From NCBI GenBank assembly GCA_934254815.1, contig CAKQME010000003.1, positions 121,225 to 185,224 of the forward strand: DNA of 64,000 nucleotides. The letters run 5' to 3'. Of this stretch, positions 19,503 through 28,372 are shown piece after piece. The notes below the pieces were generated by a model, which saw only the letters and a list, made by a program, of their open reading frames with translations, made no database searches and had not been told where the DNA came from. The stretch is from an uncultured Clostridia bacterium (GTDB lineage: Bacteria > Bacillota > Clostridia > Christensenellales > Borkfalkiaceae). Made by a program: the position numbers and the translations under genes. The stretch's first letter is position 1. The number at the start of each line of letters is the position of its first letter.

Positions 19503-20237
19503 TTATAACCGCATCGTCATATCCATAGATAAATCTTCAACCATTTCTACGTTTTCAAGGTACTTCGGATCGACGATCAATTCCGATTCCCCGCGTTGGT
19601 CGATATATGCGAGTATATACTTTTTATCTATCTCTGCCTGATATATTTTCCCTTGTTCCTCAAATCTTCCCGCAAACCATTTTGCCGTTTCGTAATTCGT
19701 CGTCCAGGACAACACCCGAACGTTCTTTCCGTTATATTCTGTTACTCCGCGATAAGCCGTTACTCTTTCCGGCAGTTCCTGCCATTTTTTATATCTCGCT
19801 TCGCTCATTAAAAACTTTTTATCTGCGCGTTTGAACATACTCGTCAGTTCCGTTTTCGTGAAGTTGGGATTCATATTCGGCTGTTCATCGCGTACCCAAC
19901 ACTCGGCAAGCGTTTTGGCAAAATCTTCTTTCGACAAATACTCCTGCACATATTTTAAAAACGTCAGACAATACGGTTTCGTAACGTAGAAAAATATTTC
20001 ACTCGCAGACTTCGCTTTCTCTATTCGAATTTCTTTTTCTTTACGCCATTTCTCAAAACCGTCTTCTGTCATAATATTTTCAAAAGATGGTACGCCTTCT
20101 TTAACGCTTACTAACGCATACCCCGAATCGGTAAAAGGGTGTTTTACTATTGCAGGAGACATTTCCGTCCTTATCGGACTCATCGCCAAAAACGTTTTCG
20201 CGACTTCCTTCACTCCGTCCAAGTTTGTTTGTTTCAT
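19503..20237 (-). CDS. possible ADP-ribosyltransferase-fold protein
   Basis: The 244-aa protein is probably element cargo. Its C-terminal half has an order seen in ADP-ribosyltransferases: Arg in TAYRGV (about residue 162), a Ser/Thr segment LSWTTNYETAKWFAGR (about 178), and an E-x-E in RGESELIVDP (about 220). The first 140 residues are helical with no recognised domain. No signal peptide is visible. If active it could modify a host or phage target, or a competitor; it may also be a degenerate fold without activity. Similar proteins occur in phage and conjugative elements. A neighbouring ORF ends 9 bases upstream, suggesting one transcript. Confidence 0.45.
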   Translation of the reverse strand: MKQTNLDGVKEVAKTFLAMSPIRTEMSPAIVKHPFTDSGYALVSVKEGVPSFENIMTEDGFEKWRKEKEIRIEKAKSASEIFFYVTKPYCLTFLKYVQEYLSKEDFAKTLAECWVRDEQPNMNPNFTKTELTSMFKRADKKFLMSEARYKKWQELPERVTAYRGVTEYNGKNVRVLSWTTNYETAKWFAGRFEEQGKIYQAEIDKKYILAYIDQRGESELIVDPKYLENVEMVEDLSMDMTMRL

Positions 20238-20245
20238 TTCGTCTC

Positions 20246-20797
20246 CTACATACTTTGAATATTTTCTTCTTGCTCGTTGACTTCCATATTCGATTCAAAC
20301 TTAAACTTAACTCCCGCATTTTGCAATTCTTCTAAAATCTTATCCTGTATTCCTTTCGCTATATAAAAATCTATCGGTTCTTCCCCGTCTTCATTCGGCA
20401 AAATTTCAATGCCAAGTGCAGCGCAATATTGTTTAACGAGATTCCAGCAATCACTTTCAAGTTCGTCGAAATATCCGAGCCGAGAACAATCTATTTCTCC
20501 GTTCGGTATTATAATTTGACATTCATCACCAAAATTAACCGTTATCCGCTCTTCGCTGTCAGCATCTAACTCCGTAAATATTTGTTCTTGCTTTTTCGTT
20601 AAAATCGGCATTAGCTGCGCGCGGTATCTTATATCTGCTACCTTGTCGAGGTATATCCCTATCGTCGTTATAAACGGCTCGCCGTTATTCGTTATTGTAA
20701 CGTCGCCGTGCTTTCCGTTCTTACAAATAAACTCCGACACTTCGTGGATACTTTTGAGTTGCTTGCTCTCGTCTTTCGAATAGCCTATAAGGTTCAT
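20246..20797 (-). CDS. conserved mobile-element protein of unknown function
   Basis: I place the start at ATG 20797 (183 aa, MNLIGYSKDESKQL). The open frame extends upstream to 21079, but that part runs through two hairpins and looks noncoding. The protein is acidic, without membrane segments, and includes HGDVTITNNGEPFITTIGIY. It resembles hypothetical proteins in clostridial conjugative elements near transfer genes. No function is assigned. The ribosome binding site is weak at the chosen start. Confidence 0.55.
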   Translation of the reverse strand: MNLIGYSKDESKQLKSIHEVSEFICKNGKHGDVTITNNGEPFITTIGIYLDKVADIRYRAQLMPILTKKQEQIFTELDADSEERITVNFGDECQIIIPNGEIDCSRLGYFDELESDCWNLVKQYCAALGIEILPNEDGEEPIDFYIAKGIQDKILEELQNAGVKFKFESNMEVNEQEENIQSM

Positions 20798-20841
20798 TTT
20801 TCCGTTAAATCCATAATTCCATTCTCCTGATTTTTTGCATA

Positions 20842-20875
20842 AAAAAGGCGCATACTTTTTATCGGTATGCGCCTT
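20842..20875 (-). terminator. terminator-like hairpin
   Basis: AAGGCGCATAC (20845-20855) pairs perfectly with GTATGCGCCTT (20865-20875). On the minus strand it is followed by six T. Confidence 0.6.
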
Positions 20876-21005
20876 AATTTTATGTAATTTTAATGAGTGA
20901 AACCTATTTAATTTCGTATGACGGGAGTTCGACTCTCGCCAGTTATGGAAAATCGCATTTTGGCATCTACGAAAAGTGATAGTAGTTTTCCACCGCTTTG
21001 ATATG

Positions 21006-21033
21006 AAAAAAGTCCGATAAAATCGGACTTTTT
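21006..21033. terminator. bidirectional terminator downstream of the CBASS genes
   Basis: AAAAAGTCCGA and TCGGACTTTTT form a stem with a TAAAA loop and T runs in both directions. It probably ends the CBASS transcript. Confidence 0.65.
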
Positions 21034-21258
21034 CGGGCAGGTATCTTTTTTGTAGCCCTAATATGTCAAGGGACTTCAAAAAAGATATTCTTAGATTTTC
21101 ACCGATAGAATCGAACTCATTCGCTCAAGTCTTGTATAGTTTACCATATTATATTAGCAGGTGTCAACTAAAATTCAAAACGATTTATATTTTCTTCAAA
21201 ATGTTTTTTAATTTATGAGATGCCATCGACAAAAACGGCTTTCGACTGCTTGCTTAAT

Positions 21259-22791
21259 TTATTGTTGTATATTCACCACGAATGGTTTACTCATACCTAC
21301 ACATTGATTCCCGTTTTTAATAATAAAGCACTGGATGTAATGCATCCCCGTATAAGATGTCGACTCCTTTTTTCCGCATAGAATTCCATTCAATCTCAAT
21401 TCAGAATCTTCAAACTTATCGCCTCTTAAACCACCAGCTATTTTAGCCTCATTACCGGTATTAGTAATCTGCCATTTTACTGCGTATGGTGGTTGTATAC
21501 TATGAATTGGGAAGAAATGCAAAAGGACGTTTTTCGGCAGAATCTTATCACTCGTGAAATCTTGGTAGGTATTTCCAGAATCATAGCTTACTTTTCCCTG
21601 AATTGCCACACGGAATACTCGAGGCAATGTCCACGGCGGAGCCTTTCTATACGAAATACGATTAAGTGAAGTCAATGCATCTGCCTTTTCTGTGTCAGTA
21701 CTGAAAAAGACCTTTTCACCGTTCTTATTTACGCTATATTTTTGCATCAAACGGTCTACTGGTTTTTGCGAAAAAATCTCTTTGAATACTCGATCCACTT
21801 CAGCATATGTAGTTAAATCTTTTAGGTTTATAAAATCGACATAAGCATCATTAACCCAATTAAAAAAGCCAGCTGCTTTTTGGGGAGTTTCTTTCCATTT
21901 GTCAGCAAAGTTTTCCTTGCTCATTACAGGATTTCTTATGACATATTTGTCTCCGCTTTTCTCTACTAAAGTTGGCATCTTTAATAAAGCACTACAAATA
22001 AAATCATAGATGTTGTTTTCCCCATTATAACTTTGCGCCGCAAGTGTAGTAATAATCATAGAAATAGGTTTATATTCTTCATTCTTCGATGAAAAATACA
22101 CATCGCGGTGACGTTTTAATAATTGAATAGATTTTTGTAAAACTGTTTTATTTGAATGCTCGGGAACCCTTTCAACACTATCAAAAAGCATACGTTCCCC
22201 ACTACGACTTAATTTGGTTTTTTCCTTAAACCATTCAGCATATCCCCTTGGATTTGTAGGAATATACCTATATTCACCACTCTTTTTATTACGATCCGTC
22301 GCTAACAAGGCTAATTCCTTTCTTACGCTTATACTATTGTAGGATTCAAACAATCGGCTATCCGTTCTATAATATTTTTCTCTAAACGGAATTGCGGGAA
22401 GTATATCCATATGAAAATTTAAAGCATCGCAATATTGGAGCGTCCAACAGCGTCGACCTTCGGGCTGTAACATAGGTTTATATTTCTCGCTCTCTACTAT
22501 TCGCTTTCCAACGCTCTGTTTTACGTATTTTGGCTCAAGATCTTCTACTTCTTCCTTAAATTCACAAACCAAATCTATGTCATAGTCATCTTCATTTATC
22601 GGTTTTATTGCCGTACCATACATCATACTCCCCTGCGGAAAAATATGAATATGATGCTTTGCAATATTCGCGTCATTTTGATTCAACCATTCAGCCACGC
22701 TATTGTAAGCTCTTTTTATCGCGCCTTCCTGACTATCGGTAATATCAAGTTCATCTGCAAGTTCGCTTAATAATTTATTAAAATCCATCAT
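21259..22791 (-). CDS. CD-NTase (cGAS/DncV-like) with C-terminal sensor domain
   Basis: The 510-aa protein has the nucleotidyltransferase signature: GS at residues 54-55, then DYDID with Asp71 and Asp73, and a third acidic residue in HMDILP (Asp129). These are the metal ligands of CD-NTases that make cyclic oligonucleotide signals in CBASS anti-phage systems. Residues about 395-510 look like the AGS-C sensor domain found in some CD-NTase families (WQITNTGNEA, GGLRG, YIQCFIIKNG). Its ATG overlaps the stop of the SAVED gene (ATGATGG), so the pair is translationally coupled. Genes for E1/E2 or JAB helper proteins are absent. The nucleotide product cannot be inferred. Confidence 0.85.
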   Translation of the reverse strand: MMDFNKLLSELADELDITDSQEGAIKRAYNSVAEWLNQNDANIAKHHIHIFPQGSMMYGTAIKPINEDDYDIDLVCEFKEEVEDLEPKYVKQSVGKRIVESEKYKPMLQPEGRRCWTLQYCDALNFHMDILPAIPFREKYYRTDSRLFESYNSISVRKELALLATDRNKKSGEYRYIPTNPRGYAEWFKEKTKLSRSGERMLFDSVERVPEHSNKTVLQKSIQLLKRHRDVYFSSKNEEYKPISMIITTLAAQSYNGENNIYDFICSALLKMPTLVEKSGDKYVIRNPVMSKENFADKWKETPQKAAGFFNWVNDAYVDFINLKDLTTYAEVDRVFKEIFSQKPVDRLMQKYSVNKNGEKVFFSTDTEKADALTSLNRISYRKAPPWTLPRVFRVAIQGKVSYDSGNTYQDFTSDKILPKNVLLHFFPIHSIQPPYAVKWQITNTGNEAKIAGGLRGDKFEDSELRLNGILCGKKESTSYTGMHYIQCFIIKNGNQCVGMSKPFVVNIQQ

Positions 22792-23978
22792 TTTTCTCCT
22801 ATTGTTAATGCTTTAGTGTATACTCCCTGATTGAAATCATATGTAATAATTTCAGGATCATAATTTGTATTATATGCTTGTCCGATACCAATAGCAAACG
22901 CTATAGGTATCGATGCAAACAAATGAATTCGCTTTACACCTTTCGAACCTAATGATGATTTCACTTTCCTATACTCAAATAAAAAATCATCTAATTGACT
23001 TTTACATCTCAAAAAATCATCAAATGGCTCCTTTATGAACATCTCTATCTGCGGAATTTTTTCACCAACGGTTGCCGTAACATTATGCTTATTAACCTTT
23101 CCGCTGAAAGACATTAACAGCGCAACTTCTTCTACTTCTTGTTCCGGTAAATCGCTGTTTGTTGTTATATTTAATTTTTCACCAGCATCTTCCCAATCAA
23201 AGGTCGATGGGACTTTTTTTAACTGAAATATATTGATATTAGGTCTATTTGCAAATAAATTACCTAATTGAACTAATAACGGTATCGGAGCCAAAGCATA
23301 TAAGTCCACGCTATAGCCATCATCCAAAAATGAAGACAATCGCTTATTAAATTCAGATATTAGCGATTTTTGCGCATATTTCCAATAATTAACGTCATCC
23401 GGTTGCATAGGATAATTAGAAATTGACAAATCAACAACTCTGCTTGATATATATCTATTCAACGTCCACTGTTTGCCTTGCATATTAGCGCTATAGGTAA
23501 CTGCAATGGTATTTTTTAACTCTTTTTCCTTAATACTTTTTTCTATTTGATCAAGTCGAGATAATATTTTTTCATTGCCTATTTCTTGTCCTCTTAGAAG
23601 AATCTTTTCACTTCTACTTGCATGCTGCCTTAAAACCCGCCAAACCGTTAAGGTTATTTCGTTATAGAACCACTTAATATAAGTTATCGCCTCCGAAGAT
23701 TTACCTAAATAATACTTCTCAACAAAAGCATCAACATCTATATTTAATGATGCGTTATTAATACACTCACTTAAAAATCTGTCATATATATCACTTTCTT
23801 TAACGTCTTCAATATACCGATATTTTTCATCCAATGCTGCAACCGTAAATAAATTTTTATCTATTTCGTCGTGTATTTCATTCACTATTTGACTTTCACT
23901 AAAAAAGTTTTTCAAGGCCTCAAAAATCTTTTTGGAACCACTTTTCGCCAAAGTAATCAACAATTCGCCCATAACCAT
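22788..23978 (-). CDS. SAVED-domain CBASS effector with unrecognised helical N-terminus
   Basis: The 396-aa protein carries a C-terminal SAVED domain (about 165-396): DLYALAPIPLLVQLG, EVALLMSFSG, and the closing segment RIHLFASIPIAFAIGIGQ followed by ITYDFNQG. SAVED domains bind cyclic oligonucleotides in CBASS. The first 160 residues are predicted helical with heptad-like stretches (about 135-160) and show no PD-(D/E)xK, HNH, TIR, protease or transmembrane motif that I can see, so the killing activity is unknown. The start may be M3 at 23972, as AAGG is better spaced there. A promoter lies at 24026-24054. With the CD-NTase it forms a compact two-gene defence unit. Confidence 0.75.
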   Translation of the reverse strand: MVMGELLITLAKSGSKKIFEALKNFFSESQIVNEIHDEIDKNLFTVAALDEKYRYIEDVKESDIYDRFLSECINNASLNIDVDAFVEKYYLGKSSEAITYIKWFYNEITLTVWRVLRQHASRSEKILLRGQEIGNEKILSRLDQIEKSIKEKELKNTIAVTYSANMQGKQWTLNRYISSRVVDLSISNYPMQPDDVNYWKYAQKSLISEFNKRLSSFLDDGYSVDLYALAPIPLLVQLGNLFANRPNINIFQLKKVPSTFDWEDAGEKLNITTNSDLPEQEVEEVALLMSFSGKVNKHNVTATVGEKIPQIEMFIKEPFDDFLRCKSQLDDFLFEYRKVKSSLGSKGVKRIHLFASIPIAFAIGIGQAYNTNYDPEIITYDFNQGVYTKALTIGEK

Positions 23979-24025
23979 CCTTATCTCAAATTACAAACTC
24001 AATATATAATGTTTTTCTATTTTCT

Positions 24026-24054
24026 ATTATACTATATATTGTCATTTTTTACAA
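24026..24054 (-). promoter_or_regulatory. CBASS operon promoter
   Basis: Minus-strand TTGTAA (24049-24054) and TATAAT (24026-24031) are 17 bp apart, about 50 bases before the SAVED gene. Confidence 0.6.
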
Positions 24055-24087
24055 GTAAAAGGCTCCTAAAAATACTTAAGCACCCGA

Positions 24088-25725
24088 TTAAAACAAGGCT
24101 TCATCAATCTTTAACCCATTTTTTAATACAACTCTAATTTTTTCCTTCGATTCTATAACAACGCTTTCTATTATTTGCCGGACAAGTCTGTCGTCGTATT
24201 TAAGCGGATGATTTTTTAATACTCCTATAATATCCCCTATTTCTTCAATTCGATTTTTAGCGTTTTTATCATTTTGCTTTTGTTCGCGAATTTCGCTTAT
24301 ACGGCGTTGTAAGTCGTTTTTCTTTTGCATCAATCGTTGAGCCTTTCCCTCGTCGAACGATTCCGCATTCTCACTCGATACGGCGTTAAGCATTGCCTGA
24401 AACTCGTTGTCTATTTCTGCAATTTTAATTTGTAACTCCGCCTCTTCGCCATAATCCCCGCTTGAACCTATACCTATCGTAATATATCTTTTTAGCATTT
24501 TTAAAATATCTACGTTCTCGTTTGCAGTTTTGCTTACAGCCCGCATAATAGTTTCCTGTATTTCAACCTCTTCTACGGTTGGAGAATTATGGCAATACTT
24601 TCTGCCGAAATCAAGTCTGTTTATGCAACGCCACACTATTTTCTTTCGTCCGTGGCTCGTCCAGGTACATCTTCTATACGGCGTATTACACTCTCCGCAT
24701 ATAAGTAGGTCGGTTAAAGCATATTTACTCGAATATTTCCCACACTCGGTCTTTGTTCCCACTTGTTTTACTTTTGCCTTACCAATTCTTTTGGCAAGTT
24801 CTTCCTGCGCTCTCGCAAACGTGGTTTTATCTATTATAGCGGGATGGTTGTTTTCTATATAAAATTTTTGCCTTTCTCCGTTATTTAATTTTACTTTTTT
24901 TGATAAACAGTCTTCCGTATAGGTTTTATTTATTATAACGTCGCCCGCATACTTTTCGTTGGATAGTATAGAGCGAACCGTAGAAGTCATCCATTTTCCC
25001 TTTCCGCTCGGAGTCGCTCTGCCTGCTCGGTCAAGTTTCTCGGCAATTCTCATTAAACTATCCCCGCATAGAAAATTATCGTATATCATTTTTACGGTTT
25101 CAGCCCCTTCCAGTTCGATTTCGGGTTTTCCGTCCTCACCTTTTCTATATCCGAGAAAATTTTTATAGTGAAACGACACGTTACCTTCTCTCGCGCTTTG
25201 CGCTTTACCGAATTTTACGTTTGCGCTTATGTTTTCCGATTCGCTTTGAGCAATACTTCCGTAAATCGTTACATAAAATTCCGCGCCGCTGTCTATACTG
25301 TGAATACCCTGTTCTTCAAAGAACACGTCGACTCCAAGCGTTTTCAGCAGCCTTGTATATCTTAAACAATCCAACGTATTTCTTGCAAATCGTGAAATGG
25401 ATTTAGTTATAATCATATCCACTTTCTTCTTTTTACAAAGACGAATCATCTTATTGAATTCATCTCTGTTTTTTACGCTCGTTCCCGTAATTCCCCTATC
25501 GGCAAAAATACCGACCAACCTCCACTTCGGCTCGCCGCGAATTTTTTCGGTATAGTGATTTACCTGCGTTTCGTAACTGTTCAATTGTTCTTCCTGTTTT
25601 GTTGAAACCCTGCAATACGCTACCACCCTTAATTGCCTTCCCTGCTTATTCTCCGACTGCGTAGTTACCGTGGGATTTATGGTATGCACCACTTTTTGTT
25701 TCTCTTCAGTTTGAAACAATAACAT
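24088..25725 (-). CDS. large serine recombinase, third of three
   Basis: The 545-aa protein has a resolvase catalytic domain (VAYCRVSTKQEEQLNS with the catalytic Ser; FADRGITGTS; ITKSISRFARNTLDCL), a recombinase domain, a zinc ribbon (CGECNTPYRRC and CINRLDFGRKYC) and a C-terminal coiled coil. It likely integrates or excises the surrounding element. The ATG is 1 base after the stop of the preceding recombinase-like gene, with GGGAGA upstream. Typical large serine recombinases are 450-600 aa, so this one appears full length. Confidence 0.9.
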   Translation of the reverse strand: MLLFQTEEKQKVVHTINPTVTTQSENKQGRQLRVVAYCRVSTKQEEQLNSYETQVNHYTEKIRGEPKWRLVGIFADRGITGTSVKNRDEFNKMIRLCKKKKVDMIITKSISRFARNTLDCLRYTRLLKTLGVDVFFEEQGIHSIDSGAEFYVTIYGSIAQSESENISANVKFGKAQSAREGNVSFHYKNFLGYRKGEDGKPEIELEGAETVKMIYDNFLCGDSLMRIAEKLDRAGRATPSGKGKWMTSTVRSILSNEKYAGDVIINKTYTEDCLSKKVKLNNGERQKFYIENNHPAIIDKTTFARAQEELAKRIGKAKVKQVGTKTECGKYSSKYALTDLLICGECNTPYRRCTWTSHGRKKIVWRCINRLDFGRKYCHNSPTVEEVEIQETIMRAVSKTANENVDILKMLKRYITIGIGSSGDYGEEAELQIKIAEIDNEFQAMLNAVSSENAESFDEGKAQRLMQKKNDLQRRISEIREQKQNDKNAKNRIEEIGDIIGVLKNHPLKYDDRLVRQIIESVVIESKEKIRVVLKNGLKIDEALF

Positions 25726-25726
25726 T

Positions 25727-26584
25727 TCAATCTCCCTTTTTTATTTCTTGGCGGTTATCGAGGCGTAAACCGACCGTGCCGTCGCTATATAATTTTATAG
25801 CGGTCGTAGTCCTTTCCAACAATTCGCTTGAAAACGTCGACAAATTTTCGCTTGCCTTAAAAATATCTTTCAGCAATTGTGTTCGACTTCGCTCCGAATT
25901 TATTTCTTCGTACCTTAACGTTGCCGACTCCGTAAGACTATTTCGTATTGAACGGACGTCAATATTCAGTCCGCCAGATTTACCGTCTATATTCTCTTCC
26001 GAGTTTCTCTCTTCCGAATTCGGGTCTAATTGCGTATCCGACTGAATAACGATTATATCGGGGTTAGCGATTACCTTATTCATCAACTCGGTTATTTCAG
26101 ATAAAAATTCGTCGTCATTCTTATTTATCGTTTTGCCGCATTCGGCATTTTTGCACGTCCATTGCGAAGCATCTTTTCGCCTGCATTTCCCTTGTCTTTT
26201 CATTATATCCCCGCATATAGGACATTTAACGGCTATTGTCAGTCGAAATATTCCATCGTTCCTATCTGTTTCCGTTTGCGTACTTCGCTGATTTTTTATC
26301 GACTGCACTTTATCATACGTTTCGTTTAATATAATTGCAGGATAAGCCTCGTTTCCGACGTAACGCTTATCCGAAATAAGCCGAACGATCCGAGCCTTAT
26401 TCCACCCCGAAACGCCGTCGACATATTCAACGCCTTTCTCGTTCAGACAGTCCGCTATACTTTTCAACGATTTTCCGTTTATATATGCTTCGCAAATATT
26501 TTTATATACCGTCGCATTCTTTTCGTGTATTACGATTTGTCCGCCATCATAACGATATCCGAATAATACGTTTCTATATTTCAT
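25727..26584 (-). CDS. recombinase-like protein lacking the catalytic domain
   Basis: The start is ATG 26584 (285 aa), which overlaps the previous stop as ATGA and follows GGAGGTGC. It begins directly with the recombinase DNA-binding region (LFGYRYDGGQIV, LNEKGVEYVDG) and includes a zinc-ribbon (CPICGDIMKRQGKC, CKNAEC). The N-terminal catalytic serine domain is absent, so it cannot cut DNA alone. It may be a directionality or DNA-binding partner of the two flanking recombinases. Truncation is also possible, but its site and overlap suggest a real gene. Confidence 0.75.
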   Translation of the reverse strand: MKYRNVLFGYRYDGGQIVIHEKNATVYKNICEAYINGKSLKSIADCLNEKGVEYVDGVSGWNKARIVRLISDKRYVGNEAYPAIILNETYDKVQSIKNQRSTQTETDRNDGIFRLTIAVKCPICGDIMKRQGKCRRKDASQWTCKNAECGKTINKNDDEFLSEITELMNKVIANPDIIVIQSDTQLDPNSEERNSEENIDGKSGGLNIDVRSIRNSLTESATLRYEEINSERSRTQLLKDIFKASENLSTFSSELLERTTTAIKLYSDGTVGLRLDNRQEIKKGD

Positions 26585-28143
26585 TTTTGTCCGCACCTCC
26601 ATATATCCTTTATTCTCTCCGTTACAGCAAGACCTCCTATTAAATGAAATTTTAAATTTGAACAATCGAGGACAGTGATTTTTTCAACGATTCTGTCAAA
26701 CAACTCGGCGTTAAACTGCCCGTTACTCAAATCGTATACGTTTACGGCGGCATTCAAATTTGTTAACTCAACCAACTGTTCGTCCTCGTATTCGTCAGTT
26801 TTCTTTCTACGCTCCGCTCGTAACGATTTTATTTTGTTACCTATTTCGGACACCTGTTTGTTGTAATCAGCCACGTTGAGAACTCCGCTTGAATATAATT
26901 TTGTTACTACGAGATTTTTTGCACTTAAATCGGCTATCTCTTTATCTATCTTTCGTATTTTTTCATCGTTCCCGCTCGTTTGCTCCCGCAATCGCTCGAC
27001 AGACTTTATGAGCGGCTCGATTATTTCAGTTTTATGAAGTTTTAATTTATACGCCATATAGATAAAGGTTTCAAACACGGCGTTTTCCCTCACACGCCGA
27101 CTTTGACATTTGCCCGTACTCGAATTCAGCGAACACCCCCAATATACTTTTCCTCTGCACGAGTATCGTCTGAATGCATAACCACAGTCCGGACAACGAA
27201 CCTTACCTGACAGTATGTGATTACCCGTTATCGCAATTTTTTTGTTTTCGGCTCGTATTTCTCTCAAATTTTGCGCTTTTACGAACGCCTCTTTATTTAT
27301 AACGCGCGGATTGTAGTTTTCAACGTAATATTTAGCCTTTTCGCCTCGATTAGGAACTCTTTTGAACGGCAAGCCGTTCGTAGTATAACTTTTTTGAAAT
27401 AATCCGTCCCCTATATATTTTTCATTACTCAATATATACTGTATAGTCGTTTTTTGCCACCGTTTAGAATCGTTATATGAATACGGTATGTTTTCATCAT
27501 TTAGTCTATCCGCTATTTGTTGCATACCGTTCCCGCTCAAATACCACTCGAATATTTTTTGCACGATTTCCGCTTCGGTTTCGTTTTTTGCGGGTCTTTT
27601 TCCTTTGAGGTAAAATCCGTATGCGGGACGAGAGACAACGTATTCGCCGTTTTCCATTCGCTTACGAATCGCCCAACGCAAATTCCCCGATATGGTTTCG
27701 CTCTCTTGTTGAGCCGCCATACCGGGGAACGTTACTATCATTTCCATATTTATTTGGGTCGTATCTATACCTTGCTCTTCAAAATACACGCTTACACCGA
27801 AACTTTTTATAATACGCAACATCGAAAGCAAATCTTCCGTATTTCGAGCAAACCTTGAAACGGATTTAGTTATGATTCGATCTACTTTCCCGCGACTGCA
27901 ATCTTTCAGTAATCGGTTTAATTCGTCGCGCTTGGTCGTTTCCGTTCCGCTCAAACCCTCGTCCGCGTAAATATCTATTAGCGTATACTGCGGATTTTGC
28001 AACGCATAACTGCTATAGTGCTTTATCTGCGCTGCAAACGAGTGTATTTGATCCTGAGAATCGCTTGACACTCGACAATACGCCGCAAGTCTGATTTTTT
28101 CGACCGACTTTTGTATATTCGGCGTTATTTCAGTTATTTGCAT
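26581..28143 (-). CDS. large serine recombinase, first of three
   Basis: The 520-aa protein has the complete serine recombinase layout: catalytic AYCRVSSDSQDQIHS, DEGLSGTETTKR, ITKSVSRFARNTEDLL, a recombinase domain, zinc ribbon (CPDCGYAFRRYSC) and coiled coil (about 370-440). It heads a three-gene unit with overlapping or near-overlapping ends. It probably acts in integration and excision of the island with the third gene. Confidence 0.9.
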   Translation of the reverse strand: MQITEITPNIQKSVEKIRLAAYCRVSSDSQDQIHSFAAQIKHYSSYALQNPQYTLIDIYADEGLSGTETTKRDELNRLLKDCSRGKVDRIITKSVSRFARNTEDLLSMLRIIKSFGVSVYFEEQGIDTTQINMEMIVTFPGMAAQQESETISGNLRWAIRKRMENGEYVVSRPAYGFYLKGKRPAKNETEAEIVQKIFEWYLSGNGMQQIADRLNDENIPYSYNDSKRWQKTTIQYILSNEKYIGDGLFQKSYTTNGLPFKRVPNRGEKAKYYVENYNPRVINKEAFVKAQNLREIRAENKKIAITGNHILSGKVRCPDCGYAFRRYSCRGKVYWGCSLNSSTGKCQSRRVRENAVFETFIYMAYKLKLHKTEIIEPLIKSVERLREQTSGNDEKIRKIDKEIADLSAKNLVVTKLYSSGVLNVADYNKQVSEIGNKIKSLRAERRKKTDEYEDEQLVELTNLNAAVNVYDLSNGQFNAELFDRIVEKITVLDCSNLKFHLIGGLAVTERIKDIWRCGQK

Positions 28144-28266
28144 TCAAATTCCCTCTCTTCGATTTTTTATTTTTCGACAACGCAACGATACCACAAGAGT
28201 TCGAATCTATCCAGCGTTTTTCGGTATCTTTTTTGTCCATCCTTATTTTTCTACCTTTTATACAAA

Positions 28267-28308
28267 AAAACGGCGTCTTATCTACCTATATCAGACAAAA
28301 CACCGTTT
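28267..28308 (-). terminator. terminator after the Abi gene
   Basis: On the minus strand AAACGG and GTCT segments pair with AGAC and CCGTTT, followed by TTTTTTT. It separates the Abi gene from the recombinases. Confidence 0.55.
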
Positions 28309-28372
28309 CTCGCATTATTTATTTTTACCTATTCAGTTTTGATAAAAACTTGCCGTATTGTATTAATTTCTC

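Larger units (their letters stand above)
20798..21258. other. noncoding stretch with two hairpins and a tRNA-like fragment
   Basis: This stretch holds a hairpin at 20845-20875 with a T run on the minus strand, a second at 21006-21033, and at 20919-20940 a segment like a tmRNA or tRNA T arm (GGGAGTTCGACTCTCGCCAG). No convincing gene is present. Confidence 0.5.

Noticed and set aside
21090..21130. tRNA-like GAGTTCGATTC segment on the minus strand, and a similar plus-strand one near 28195
   Set aside because: The stems do not pair over five bases and no full cloverleaf can be drawn.
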